64,000 nucleotides of DNA from JADZEM01 sp046328125 (GCA_046328125.1 JAXLXF010000006.1:62001-126000), one strand, 5' to 3'. Positions 25,333-34,726 are shown, numbered from the stretch's first letter. Made by a program: numbers and translations. Notes: generated by a model from the letters alone, not told the origin.

Positions 25333-26496
25333 GTGAAGGTGCGCAGGACACTGCGAGGCAGCGTCGGGCTGCTGGTGTTCATCAGTTTCTTGAGTTTCTC
25401 TATGCCGGTGCAACTGGGCTTCGCGAAGTCGGAGGTCATGTCCGGCCAGGGGATCGTCCCCGCCTACAATCAGCAAGCGCCGTCGTCCACTCCGGCACCG
25501 GCACCGGCGCCGGCTCAGGTTCCTCGGGCCTCGACGTCTGGAGCCTCGGCATCCGTGGCGGCTCTGGTCAACTGGCCGTGGCGTGTCGTTTCGTTCCGGA
25601 TGAACGGGATGTCCACCCGCCCGCTGTCGGAGGCGCCGTCGCCGATGTCCGCCGTCTTCACCGAGGACGGATCGGTCGCCGGCGGCTCCGGCTGCAATAC
25701 CTACCGCGGCTCTTACCTCATTGACGGCTCGACCATCACGTTCAGCCAGATGGCCACAACGCGCCGGGCTTGCGTCCAGCCGGGCGTCATGGAGCAAGAG
25801 CAGGCGTTCTTGGCCGCGCTCACGGCGGTGAGGCGCTTTTCGGCGACCGGCGAGATGTTGAGACTGCTGGACGATGCCGGGACGGAGCAGATCACGTTGA
25901 TGCGGCCAGCCGTGCAGCCGGTCCCCGCGCGCCCATCGAGTCAGTCCGAGCCGAGCGCGCCCGACTCGTCGGTGTCAATTCAGCAGTCGGCGCCATCTTC
26001 AGCCACCAGCATTCAACTACCGGACGGCACGGTCTGCCGGTTCGCAGGTACTGGAGCCACGCTCGCCTTTGAAGGCAAGCGTGTGAACTACACCTGTGAC
26101 GAATCCGGTGAACAATCGAGCGTGATCCTCGGCGCGCCAACGCTCCAGGCCGGCACGCTGTCGTTCGAACGTGGGTACGTTCAGCGGACGGCTGACGAAT
26201 TTGTCCTCGCATCCGCCGACACGATGTCGGTCCCGATATTGGAGCTGGTCCTGGTGAACGGCGAGAGATGTCTTGCAGCCGGCCAGGGTGCCACGCTCGC
26301 CTTCGGGGGTAAGCGCGCCAACTATACCTGCGGCTCACCTGAGGTGGTGCTGCTCGGTGACCCGGCGACGCCCTCGCCGCATTGGACGATCGAGCGGGCG
26401 GCGCTGGCGCGTGGCTCGGATGGGTTTTCCGTGGATTCGAGCGCTCAGACCGCCATCGACATGGTCATCGGGGTGTCGCCTACGATGGGGTCCTAA
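25333..26496 (+). CDS. Secreted META-domain (HslJ-like) protein
   Basis: 387 residues from GTG 25333 (VKVRRTLRGSVGLLVFISFL), a signal peptide. A Pro/Ala linker leads to a META domain at about 75-190 (NWPWRVVSFRMNG, GGSGCNTYRGSYLIDG, QEQAFLAALTAVRRFSATG). The C-terminal third has two copies of a short motif, C-x-AG-x-GATLAF-x-GKR-x-NYTC (about 236-255 and 316-336). META domains are linked to heat or antibiotic resistance in some bacteria but have no defined chemistry. It may form a cargo group with the lipase and AraC genes. Confidence 0.82.
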   Translation: MKVRRTLRGSVGLLVFISFLSFSMPVQLGFAKSEVMSGQGIVPAYNQQAPSSTPAPAPAPAQVPRASTSGASASVAALVNWPWRVVSFRMNGMSTRPLSEAPSPMSAVFTEDGSVAGGSGCNTYRGSYLIDGSTITFSQMATTRRACVQPGVMEQEQAFLAALTAVRRFSATGEMLRLLDDAGTEQITLMRPAVQPVPARPSSQSEPSAPDSSVSIQQSAPSSATSIQLPDGTVCRFAGTGATLAFEGKRVNYTCDESGEQSSVILGAPTLQAGTLSFERGYVQRTADEFVLASADTMSVPILELVLVNGERCLAAGQGATLAFGGKRANYTCGSPEVVLLGDPATPSPHWTIERAALARGSDGFSVDSSAQTAIDMVIGVSPTMGS

Positions 26497-26693
26497 GAAG
26501 CGTCCCGTTGTCAGACCTCGCATCCTGTACGACGTTCTGCAAGCGGCGGTAGCTGGTGTGAGCAGATGAAGCAGCGGTGCTCCTCTGGCACTGGGATCCG
26601 AATGCGGGGCAAGTTATTGCCTCCACATTGTGAGGGCAGGGAGCTGAATAGACACCGATGCCCCAGTGGCTCGCTGCCCCTTGGGTCGAAGGA

Positions 26694-26727
26694 ATAGGAC
26701 GAGGTGCCATTGGGCACCTCGTCCTAT
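26694..26727. terminator. Bidirectional hairpin terminator
   Basis: 15-bp perfect stem (26694-26708 with 26713-26727) and a four-base loop (ATTG), placed between the convergent META-domain gene and the VirB6-like gene. Confidence 0.85.
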
Positions 26728-26749
26728 CTGCTGGTGACCATCCGTTCGG

Positions 26750-27802
26750 TCAGCCGGTAGTTGCTGACCGACCGCTCCCGCCCTCCATGGCTCGCGCGCC
26801 TTGGCGATAGGCGTAGTAGCGGACGAAGCCTAGGCCGTCGCCGACGTGGTTGCGCATCAGGCTCGGAATCTTCAGGGTCAGGGCGAGGACGGCGACGCCG
26901 AGAAAGACGCTGAGCAATGCGGCATCGGGCGACATCGGCGCCAGCTCAGTCAGGAGCGAGCCGCCGAGCTTCAGCGCCAGCACCTGCACGAATTGGGTGA
27001 AGACGACCCCGAAGAACGTGCCCGACCAGAGCCGAGCCCAACCCTGGGTCTGGGGCAACACCCAGCAGAGCAGACCGAGCGGCGCGCAGACCAGCAGAAC
27101 ATCAATGAGCGCCAGGCGCATGAGCATCTGAAGAAGGAGTAACAAACTCGTCACCAGGTAGATCAGGACCGCGATGACATTCACCAGCAGTTGGGTGGTG
27201 CTGTCGGCGCTCTCCCACGCCGGGAGTGCGACCTCGCCGACGCCCTGACAGAGCGCGTTGTTGACGTCGATGGCGAGCTGCGCCCAGCTCATGCTGGTGT
27301 TCGCGAGCAGCGCTCCGATGATCAGTCTCGGGACCAGCTCCATCGCCTCGTGATACGGCGCCCCGATCTGCTCGCGGACGATCAGGTTGAACCCGCCCCA
27401 AAGCGCGACGATCGCCAGGCCGGCGTTCATCACCGTCCGGACGGCTTCCCAGAGCGTCTTGACCGTCGGGCTCTGGTACGTGCCGGCCGGCGGCGTCTGG
27501 GTGATGAAGTTGAGCGAGCTGCCCATGACGCCGTCGACCACTCCACGGATGGCTGTCGAGATCCCCTGCAACAGCGAGACGAGCACCTGGTTGAAGACGT
27601 CGGCGGCCCAGGCCTTCGGGTCGGGCAGGAAGCCCGAGAACGGGCCGGGGGCGTCAGATGGCGGGTTGCCTCCGGGCCCTGGAGTAGACGTTGGTGTCGG
27701 CGCGGGCTGTCCTTCCTGGGCGTGGGCGGATGGCGTCGTGACCATGGCGAGGCCCAGGCTGAGCACGAAGGTAAGCAGTGCGACCGCGTTCGCCGCTCTC
27801 AT
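26750..27802 (-). CDS. VirB6/TrbL-like polytopic membrane protein
   Basis: 350 residues from ATG 27802. A cleavable signal peptide (ending SAHAQ) and a Pro/Thr/Gly linker precede a domain with about six membrane helices, including LVTSLLLLLQMLMRLALIDV and LLCWVLPQTQGWARLWSGTF. This layout and the W-x-R-L-W motif fit the conjugative channel protein family VirB6/TrbL. The gene overlaps the PEGA-domain gene upstream (ATGA), so both are made together. It is separated from the main conjugation operon by cargo genes but driven by a near-identical promoter. Confidence 0.75.
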   Translation of the reverse strand: MRAANAVALLTFVLSLGLAMVTTPSAHAQEGQPAPTPTSTPGPGGNPPSDAPGPFSGFLPDPKAWAADVFNQVLVSLLQGISTAIRGVVDGVMGSSLNFITQTPPAGTYQSPTVKTLWEAVRTVMNAGLAIVALWGGFNLIVREQIGAPYHEAMELVPRLIIGALLANTSMSWAQLAIDVNNALCQGVGEVALPAWESADSTTQLLVNVIAVLIYLVTSLLLLLQMLMRLALIDVLLVCAPLGLLCWVLPQTQGWARLWSGTFFGVVFTQFVQVLALKLGGSLLTELAPMSPDAALLSVFLGVAVLALTLKIPSLMRNHVGDGLGFVRYYAYRQGARAMEGGSGRSATTG

Positions 27803-29253
27803 CGGTCGACCTCCGGTCGGTAGCGCACCAGCCAGTAGTCCGGTCGGTTCGCGCCGGTGCTTGCTGCACTTCGCACGGCGACGATGGCCTGAGCGTGGGC
27901 GACGTCCCATCGGGCGGCGTAGGTCGCACCGGCCTTCACCGGCAGCTCGCCGAGGTCGTGGACGCTGCCGTCCGTCTCGACCGACCTCAGCGTCAGCGGC
28001 CCGCCGAACTTGGGTCGCGCCAGCATCACGATGCTGCCGTCGTCACGCCACGTTGGCGACTGGCCTTCCGCAGTGCCGACCCGTTGTTCCTGCGGTCGGC
28101 TCACACGCACTTCAAAGAGCACTGGGGCCGACTGGGCGCCCCAGAGCCAGCCTGCCTGCGCGTTCGATGGACTCTGTTCTGGGGCGGCGTAGAGCATCCG
28201 CGAGCCGTCGGGCGACCACGCCACCGGTGGGAAGGCCAGCGGGCTCGTATCGTCCTGGTACAGGTCCGCCAGATATCGGATCTCGGTGCCATCGGTTCGG
28301 ACCAGGCAGAGCGCGGTCGTCTGGCTCGAACGGGCAAGGAACGCCACGTGCTCGCCCGTTGGACTCCAGCCGTAGCTGCCCGGCACGACCTCGCTGGGGA
28401 TGTTGGCAATCTTGTTGACGTGCCGGGTGGCCGCGTCCAGCCAGAGCAGGCGCGTGCGATAGCCGCCTCCAGCAAGCTGGTATCGGGTGACGAGGATAAG
28501 GTGCCTGTTGTCTGGCGCCCAGCTCAAGTCGATGAGGCGCTCGTCACGCATCTCGGTCGTCAGGACGTAGGCGCGCGTCCCGCGATCACCGCCGGCAGGA
28601 GCGATCCACACCTCGTCGGGTCTCACACCGCCTGAGCTCGATTCGTCGTCCTGACCCCTCGCTACGTAGGCCACGCGACCACCGTCCGGAGCAATCACCA
28701 GCGGGCCTCGGGCTTCGGTCGGGCCAAGGCGACGCATCCCGCCATCATCGCCCAGGAGCCAGGTCTGTCGCTCATCGTCGGGCGGCAATGAGACCGTCAT
28801 CGCGATCCGCCCGCCCGCGAGGAACGTCGCCCCAGCGATGGTCGCACCCGGGAGCGTTGGACGGAGCATCTGCGCCTGGGGTGTCCAGAGCCAGAGATCG
28901 GCGTGAAGATCGGCCCGTCCTCCCGACTCCAGCGATACCGAACTAATGGCGTCGGCGTAGCCATCACGGTGGAGCGCGACTCGGTGATCGCCGGCGGCGA
29001 GCCGTAGCTCCACTGGCGTGCGGCCGAGCCTACGGTCATCGATCTCGACCAAGGCGCCACCGGGATCACTGGTCAATCGGAGCGTCGCCTCGCCGACCGA
29101 CTCGCTACGTCTGAACTGCACGTAGGCAGCAATGACGGCCGCTGTACCGGCGAGCACCGTGATCACGGCGATCCAGATCCAGGGTCTGCGTGCAGCACGT
29201 CGAAGACGTGCTCGGCTTGGCACCTCGACGGCAAAGGTGAACGGTAGCTGCAT
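27799..29253 (-). CDS. Membrane-anchored PEGA-domain / TolB-like beta-propeller protein
   Basis: 484 residues from ATG 29253. An N-terminal membrane helix (about 27-45, WIWIAVITVLAGTAAVIAAY) is followed by a PEGA domain (about 54-105, LRLTSDPGGALVEIDDRRLG, then PVELRLAAGDHRVALHRDGY). WD40/TolB-type repeats make up the rest (IAPDGGRVAYVARG, SWAPDNRHLILVTR, GWSPTGEHVAFLAR, AWSPDGSRMLYAAP). PEGA domains are thought to bind surface polymers. It is first in a two-gene operon with the VirB6-like protein, so a role in the transfer apparatus or cell contact is inferred. Confidence 0.8.
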   Translation of the reverse strand: MQLPFTFAVEVPSRARLRRAARRPWIWIAVITVLAGTAAVIAAYVQFRRSESVGEATLRLTSDPGGALVEIDDRRLGRTPVELRLAAGDHRVALHRDGYADAISSVSLESGGRADLHADLWLWTPQAQMLRPTLPGATIAGATFLAGGRIAMTVSLPPDDERQTWLLGDDGGMRRLGPTEARGPLVIAPDGGRVAYVARGQDDESSSGGVRPDEVWIAPAGGDRGTRAYVLTTEMRDERLIDLSWAPDNRHLILVTRYQLAGGGYRTRLLWLDAATRHVNKIANIPSEVVPGSYGWSPTGEHVAFLARSSQTTALCLVRTDGTEIRYLADLYQDDTSPLAFPPVAWSPDGSRMLYAAPEQSPSNAQAGWLWGAQSAPVLFEVRVSRPQEQRVGTAEGQSPTWRDDGSIVMLARPKFGGPLTLRSVETDGSVHDLGELPVKAGATYAARWDVAHAQAIVAVRSAASTGANRPDYWLVRYRPEVDR

Positions 29254-29259
29254 AGGGGT

Positions 29260-29314
29260 GGCCCTCCGTAGCTGGGATCGGCGCCAGGGCGCCGGAGCCA
29301 GCGTACGGAGGGCC
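29260..29314. repeat. Inverted repeat spanning -10 region and ribosome site (copy B)
   Basis: Arms GGCCCTCCGT (29260-29269) and ACGGAGGGCC (29305-29314), identical to copy A at 22239-22294. The inner CTGG/CCAG pair is also kept, while the inner GC-stem differs in sequence but still pairs (GGCGCC). It overlaps the -10 box and ribosome site of the PEGA-domain gene. Confidence 0.7.
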
Positions 29315-29353
29315 GATTTCGCCACAGTTACTTGTGGGCTACGGGACAGCTAC
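29300..29353 (-). promoter_or_regulatory. SARP-type promoter B (heptamer direct repeats, PEGA-VirB6 operon)
   Basis: Leftward heptamers GTAGCTG (29353-29347), GTAGCCC (29342-29336), GTAACTG (29331-29325) and GAAATCG (29320-29314) are spaced by exactly 11 bp. Eight bases follow and then TACGCT (29305-29300) as -10. The same geometry is found at promoters A, C and D. Confidence 0.75.
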
Positions 29354-29424
29354 TTTAGACCGTCTACATCTGAGCCTCTCTGATCGACGCCAAGCACACC
29401 CCAGTTCACCGCCTTGTCGGAGCA

Positions 29425-29838
29425 CTATCCGGTGAGCGCGGCCAATGACGCGCCAACTGCGATGGCGGGGACGTACGGGAAGGTCATCCGGCCTCGGCGC
29501 CAAGCAAAGGTGGCCAGAGTCGCTCCAGCGAGCGACATCCACCAGGCCGTCCAGAGCACGAACTGCGGACCTTTCCAGGCGCCGATCGCCGCCAGCAGCA
29601 GAGCGTCGGCGGCACCAAACGCCCCGATGAGCACAAACGGCAGGATGATCAATCCACCGATCGTCGTCCCGAGCAGGCTCACCAGGACTGCATCGCTTCC
29701 GTTCAAAGCGGCGACGACCACGCCTGAAGCGATGCCACCGAATGTGAGCCAGCCGGGGACTTCTCGCGTGCGCAGGTCCGCCAACGCGGCTACCAACAGC
29801 ACTGCGCCGAGAACCAGCGTGTCGAACGACGCGATCAT
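29425..29838 (-). CDS. cpaA: Prepilin peptidase, CpaA/TadV type (A24 family)
   Basis: 137 residues with about five membrane helices. Both catalytic aspartates of the A24 family are visible: ADLRTREVPGWL near residue 21 and GAADALLLAAIGAW near residue 75, where the usual GxGD reads GAAD. It cleaves and may methylate prepilins of the Flp type, here the 77-residue pilin at 36753-36986 and the TadE-like pseudopilins. It is the small form without the N-terminal methylase domain. It lies 28 bases downstream of the LysM-SARP gene in the Tad operon. Confidence 0.87.
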   Translation of the reverse strand: MIASFDTLVLGAVLLVAALADLRTREVPGWLTFGGIASGVVVAALNGSDAVLVSLLGTTIGGLIILPFVLIGAFGAADALLLAAIGAWKGPQFVLWTAWWMSLAGATLATFAWRRGRMTFPYVPAIAVGASLAALTG

Positions 29839-29866
29839 GGCCTGCCCCTTGTATCCCTGAAGACTG

Positions 29867-32800
29867 TCAAGCCGACCGGCTGATGGCCGCTCGGGCCTCC
29901 AGGTCGGCGAGGATCTGCTCGTACAGCGTGACTGTCTCGCTCTCCGGCTCGTACAGCTCGGGGAAGTCGTCAGGCTCGTCCGATGAGCTCATCATCTGTC
30001 GGATGGCGTCCCGCAACCGCCGGTGCTCGCGGACGAGCGCACCACGGTCGCCAAGCTCGCCGTAGCAGCGATAGAGGCTTCGGGCGACATCCTCGAGGAT
30101 CGGCTCCAGCTTGAGGATGTCTCGGTAGCACGCCACGGCGCGGGCGGTCTCTCCTTGCTGCCGGTACAGCTCCGCCAGCCGCTGCGTGACACGAAGATAC
30201 TCGTCGCGGTAGAGCTCGCGAAGGGTAAGGCCGTCGTCCATACGGGTGTGGATCCACTCGTAGTCCGGTTCGGTGAGGAGGTCGCCTCGATAGAGCTCGC
30301 GCGCTTCCTCAAGCGCTGCGATGGCGTCGACCGGTGGCATCGTCGACGACGATCGTCGAAGCGCCATGAACCGACGAACGTCTGTTGAGATGTACTCCGG
30401 GTTGAGACGGCAGACGCCGTCGCGCTCGAGGCGCACGAACTCGCCCTCCAGGGTGGGCACCTGCTGCTTGAGGATGCCCCTGAGCCGAGTAAGCGCGACC
30501 CTCAGCCGACTCTTGGTCTTCTTCGAGACCACGTCGGGCCAGAGCGCAGTGACCACGCGCTCGCGAGAAACCGATCCACCGGGCTGCGCACAAAGGAAGG
30601 CGAGAATCTCCCAGGCCTTGTAATGAACGCCGTCGGACCCATTCGCCGACAGCTCGCGGTCGCCAACCCTGACGCGGAATGTCCCGAAGCACGAGACCTC
30701 GATCGGCAACTGCGAATCGGAATCGTCCTGGGCCACTCCGGCACTGTCGCTCGACGGCCCGTGCAATGGCGGTGTCATAGGGGCGGAGTGCGAACCGTTG
30801 ACTCGGGCCTCGGTCTGAAGATACGTTCTCTGGACCAGTGGGGCGTCGTCGTCCGAATCGTCCTGCGCCGAGGCCGCGGTGGCAGATTCCACGCTGCTGC
30901 TCTGCTGGGCCGGATCGGATGAGGCGGCGGACGAGACTTCTGCTCTCGGCGGGTCATCTTGCAAGGCAACGTCCCGCCGCGGCGAGCTTGCCACAGACGC
31001 TGCCGACTCCATCGATCCGGCATACGCCTCTCGCATCACCCTGACGAGCTGATCGAGATGCTCTGACGAGAGACGGAACCCGCGGGCGCGCAGTGGCACT
31101 CGGGCGTCGATCCGGACAAGCAGATCGCCACCTCCACCCAGATCGGCGGCATCCGGCCGGCCGATCAACCGAATGCTCGCGTCCTCGTCGAGCGTCTGGA
31201 GCGCCACACGCGTGGCGAAGTGCGCCAGCAGCTCTTCTCCTATGGCTTCCGGTCTGGTGCTGGCCGCGAGGAGTCGAATGCCGTGCACCGCGCCGTGCGC
31301 GCCAAGGAGCTCGAACGTCGTCGCGTCCCCCGCGATGTCGGCGAGCTCGCCGATCACGACGACGACCTCGGGCTGATCCTCGGCGTCGCGATCGTCCTGG
31401 GACCCGTCACGAGCGCGTGGCCGCATCCGTCGGTCCAGCTCATCCCGAAGCTCCTGGAGGACCTCGACCACAGCGTCCTGCTCGGCCGGATCGACCGCCG
31501 GACCGGACTGGTGGGGAAGGCCGAAGATGGCCGACGGCAGTGCACGACGGCTCGCGACCGTCACCAGCCGTACCTCCTCTGGTCGACACCGGGCGGTGAG
31601 GGCGCCGAGAAAGCTCGTCAACACGGTCTCGACGCCACCGCCCGGCAGTCCGGCGACCAGCACATGCCCGAGGCCGCGCCAGTTTGCGTAGAGCGTCTCG
31701 CGGCCGGGTAGCATGCCGATCGGCAGTAAGGTCGGGACGTCAGTCGGTCGTTCCGCAGCCAGTGGCGAAAGTCCGGCGAGCGAGAGGCTAGAGATCCGAA
31801 CCTGGACGTCGTGATCCGCCGTGCGCCAGACCTCGCCCGTGCCTCCGAGTCGTGAGGCCAGCTCCGGCGCGAGCTCCAGCAGTTGCGGCTGGGCGGTGAG
31901 CCCCGCGCTGAGGGTCAGTGTCACCGCGGTCCGACGCTGGCCGACGGTTACCACGTCGATACTGCCGACGTCGTGCTCTTCGAAGAATCGGATCGCCTGG
32001 CCGGCCACGATGACCGCCGGCTCGACCTCGCCGCCATGGATGCGATGCTCGAGAACCCGGGCCAGCTCGGGCTCTGCGAATCCTTCATTGGCCGCCGGAC
32101 CGATCTCGGGCACGTCTGGGATCCACGGTTCTGTGATACGGCGCCGAAGCCGTCGCATCGCCATGTGCACAGCGACGAATGCGACCACCAACACCCCGAC
32201 AATCGACGCGCCCCACGTAGCCGCCCGGACTGTGTCGTCGGACACAGGTGCGGCGGGCTCGATCTCGACGGCCTCCGTCGGACCCGACGTGGGATCAACG
32301 ACCGGGGTCGCCGATGATTCGGCGGGAACCGGGGTGACGGTGACCACTGGAGTAGGGTCGAGTGGCGGCACCAACTGGGGCATGACCGGCTCGGGCGAAG
32401 CAATGACCTCGGGCGTGACCGGTGGCGGCTCCGGCGTGGGTACGACGGTGACGGGTGTCACCGGCTCGGACGGAGGGGTCGCCGGGGACTGCACGGGGAC
32501 CGGCTGGGTGGCGGCCGGCGCCGGCGGTGCACCGTCCGTCGAGACGATCGGGATCAGCAGTCGCAGCCCGGGCCAGATCAGGTCGGGCTCGGTGAGGGTG
32601 CGGCCGTTCGCAAGCCTGGCGGTCTGGCGATTCGCCTCAAAGATCTGCTGCCAGGCCGCTTCATCGCCGAGGAGGCGGGCAGCGACCCCCCGCAGGGTGT
32701 CTTCGTCCTCGACGACGTAGTAGGTTCGGCCCTCCACGACCTCGATCACCTTGCTGGGCAGCGGCACCGTGAGGGTCCAGCCCGGCTGGATCACACCGGT

Positions 32801-33466
32801 TCGCGTGAAGCGACTGCCGTCGGACATCGACTGCCCGGCGTTCGCCCGGAGCAGCCTCTTGTACTCGAACCCGGTGCCGTAGAACCGTTCGGAGATGCTC
32901 CACAGTGTGTCGCCCGCCTGGACGGTGTACCGGACCGTCCTTCCCGACGATTCCTGAGCGGGCCCGGCCGGGGATGCCTCCGATGCCGTGCCACCTGCCA
33001 CTGTGACGGTCACGCCAGCTGACGGGAGTGGCGCGGCCTGCGCCGGCGCCGCCCGCGCCATCAAGTTCACCACCAGCACGGTGACCACGGCGCCGTCGAC
33101 CAGGCGGCGGACGACCGGCAGCGTTACTCGATCCGAGATCAGCCGCAGCGCCCGGACCCAGGCCGCTCCGTGCGCGACGATCTCTGCACCGAGGACGACG
33201 AGGCGGAGAGCGAGCGATAGGGTCAGCCAGCCCCAGAGGACCCAGGCGACCGTCGTGACGACGTACGTCACGGCCTCAGGGGCGAGGTACGTCCCGTTCA
33301 GGGTGCGAACGATGCTGGTACTGTCGGGCAGTTCCGCCGGCAGGTGCGGCGGGCCGGCGATGGCGAGCAAGGTCACGCCGCCGATCGCCAATCCCGCGAC
33401 GAGCCCGAGAAGGCCCCATTGGTGCTGCCGACGCTCATCGCCGGCTACCTGTGCAGTGACGTGCAC
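29867..33466 (-). CDS. LysM - degenerate FtsK - SARP/BTAD membrane-bound regulator
   Basis: 1199 residues from GTG 33466 (GGGAGA upstream). Three membrane helices (about 18-37, 67-92, 122-140), two LysM domains (176-236, TVRYTVQAGDTLWSISERFY; 244-307), a Pro/Thr linker, a helix at 416-437, then a cytoplasmic FtsK/SpoIIIE-like region (585-800). The ATP motifs are degenerate: GLPGGGVET replaces the Walker A and VVVVIGELAD lacks the Walker B Asp. The C-terminus is an OmpR-like winged helix (919-1020) plus BTAD (1025-1160), the plan of SARP activators. It could sense peptidoglycan and activate the heptamer-repeat promoters seen in this window; that link is inferred. Confidence 0.85.
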   Translation of the reverse strand: MHVTAQVAGDERRQHQWGLLGLVAGLAIGGVTLLAIAGPPHLPAELPDSTSIVRTLNGTYLAPEAVTYVVTTVAWVLWGWLTLSLALRLVVLGAEIVAHGAAWVRALRLISDRVTLPVVRRLVDGAVVTVLVVNLMARAAPAQAAPLPSAGVTVTVAGGTASEASPAGPAQESSGRTVRYTVQAGDTLWSISERFYGTGFEYKRLLRANAGQSMSDGSRFTRTGVIQPGWTLTVPLPSKVIEVVEGRTYYVVEDEDTLRGVAARLLGDEAAWQQIFEANRQTARLANGRTLTEPDLIWPGLRLLIPIVSTDGAPPAPAATQPVPVQSPATPPSEPVTPVTVVPTPEPPPVTPEVIASPEPVMPQLVPPLDPTPVVTVTPVPAESSATPVVDPTSGPTEAVEIEPAAPVSDDTVRAATWGASIVGVLVVAFVAVHMAMRRLRRRITEPWIPDVPEIGPAANEGFAEPELARVLEHRIHGGEVEPAVIVAGQAIRFFEEHDVGSIDVVTVGQRRTAVTLTLSAGLTAQPQLLELAPELASRLGGTGEVWRTADHDVQVRISSLSLAGLSPLAAERPTDVPTLLPIGMLPGRETLYANWRGLGHVLVAGLPGGGVETVLTSFLGALTARCRPEEVRLVTVASRRALPSAIFGLPHQSGPAVDPAEQDAVVEVLQELRDELDRRMRPRARDGSQDDRDAEDQPEVVVVIGELADIAGDATTFELLGAHGAVHGIRLLAASTRPEAIGEELLAHFATRVALQTLDEDASIRLIGRPDAADLGGGGDLLVRIDARVPLRARGFRLSSEHLDQLVRVMREAYAGSMESAASVASSPRRDVALQDDPPRAEVSSAASSDPAQQSSSVESATAASAQDDSDDDAPLVQRTYLQTEARVNGSHSAPMTPPLHGPSSDSAGVAQDDSDSQLPIEVSCFGTFRVRVGDRELSANGSDGVHYKAWEILAFLCAQPGGSVSRERVVTALWPDVVSKKTKSRLRVALTRLRGILKQQVPTLEGEFVRLERDGVCRLNPEYISTDVRRFMALRRSSSTMPPVDAIAALEEARELYRGDLLTEPDYEWIHTRMDDGLTLRELYRDEYLRVTQRLAELYRQQGETARAVACYRDILKLEPILEDVARSLYRCYGELGDRGALVREHRRLRDAIRQMMSSSDEPDDFPELYEPESETVTLYEQILADLEARAAISRSA

Positions 33467-33484
33467 GATCGTCTCCCGCGCGAG

Positions 33485-34726
33485 CTACCGGGACGTCAGG
33501 ACTGGCTGGATCTCCTGCACGCGGTAGCTGCTCTCGTAGGTCTGACGGATCGGGGGCAGCGCCTGCGCGGCGCCACCGTTGACGCGGTACTCGGCGGCGA
33601 ACTCGATCGTCAGTCCGACCGCGAAGCCGCCCGGAGCCCGAAGGGATGAGTGCTCGTAGGTGTGCTTCACGTCCGACGCTTGCGGATACGGCTCGCCGAG
33701 CGATCTCGTCACGATCCTGGTCTCGTCGCCGAAGCTCCACTCGTAGTGGCTCGGGCGCACCGTCACGACGATCGTCACCGAGGTCGGCCGCCGGCGCGGA
33801 TCGTCTCGTGGGACATCGTCGACCGGCACGTCGTCGCCGATCTCGGCGGGGATGTTGATTTGTCGTGAGACGCCGAACACGCGCCCGTCGTACCCCTCGA
33901 CCCAGAACCAGGTCGGCACGGCGACGAGACCGAGATCGGGATTCATCCGGACCTGCACGCTCGGCAGCGGCACGTCTTCGAGGATGTCGGCGACGAACAC
34001 GCGCGGAGCTATGGCGGCGCGGCTTGTCGACGGCGGCAGGGTCACGGGCGGTAGCTCGATGAATGGCGGATCGGTGGGGAACAACACCGGAGGCGCCGCC
34101 GCCACGGGGACTGGATCGGTAGGAGAGTCGGCGAGCGGCGGTGCGGCTGGCTCGGGGCCGAGAAGTGGCGGGTCAGCCGGTGCCGCTGCCTCGAAAGGTG
34201 TTTCGACAGGCACCTCGTCGGAGACCGACGGATTGAACAACGGCGCTGCCGGAGCGGCGGGAGCGTCTTCCATCGCCAGGTCTTCCAACCCCGCCTCCGT
34301 CGGAGCAGCCTCTTCCGAGGGCTCCCCGGCCGTCAGAGGCTCTTCCGCCGGCGGATCGGATGGGACGGCCGGGGGATCAGGCGCCGGCGGCGGGGACTCG
34401 ACGATCGGCTCGGGACGCGGGGCAACTGGAGCGGGTGGAACCGGTCGTTGGCTCGGACGCGGCTCGCGCTCCTCGTCACGCTCCGCTGACCCATCCCTGC
34501 CCTCGGTCTCCTGTCGGACGGAGATCCGAATCCGAACGCCGTCCGGCCGCGTCCTCACCTGATGACGGATCTCGGTCCTGGTCTTCGGCGCCCGGTCGTC
34601 GGGCCGGTGGGCCTCGCCGCGTGATTCCCCCAGCACGGTCGGGACCGAGAGGGAGAGGAGGACCACGCCGACGACGGCGCCGACAAGAAGCTCGGTGGAG
34701 CGTCGGACGCTAGACGTGGCGTTCAC
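33485..34726 (-). CDS. Exported Pro-rich protein of the Tad operon
   Basis: 413 residues. A signal/anchor helix (ELLVGAVVGVVLLSLSVPTVLG) precedes a charged part (30-90) and a long Pro/Ala/Glu-rich spacer (95-240). The C-terminal domain (245-413) is beta-rich and has YEWSFGDETR followed by KHTYEHSSL, like PKD-type beta-sandwich folds. No family name is certain. Overlap of 17 bases with the gene upstream and 18 bases to the LysM-SARP gene place it inside the Tad operon, so a surface role in pilus anchoring is plausible. Confidence 0.7.
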   Translation of the reverse strand: MNATSSVRRSTELLVGAVVGVVLLSLSVPTVLGESRGEAHRPDDRAPKTRTEIRHQVRTRPDGVRIRISVRQETEGRDGSAERDEEREPRPSQRPVPPAPVAPRPEPIVESPPPAPDPPAVPSDPPAEEPLTAGEPSEEAAPTEAGLEDLAMEDAPAAPAAPLFNPSVSDEVPVETPFEAAAPADPPLLGPEPAAPPLADSPTDPVPVAAAPPVLFPTDPPFIELPPVTLPPSTSRAAIAPRVFVADILEDVPLPSVQVRMNPDLGLVAVPTWFWVEGYDGRVFGVSRQINIPAEIGDDVPVDDVPRDDPRRRPTSVTIVVTVRPSHYEWSFGDETRIVTRSLGEPYPQASDVKHTYEHSSLRAPGGFAVGLTIEFAAEYRVNGGAAQALPPIRQTYESSYRVQEIQPVLTSR

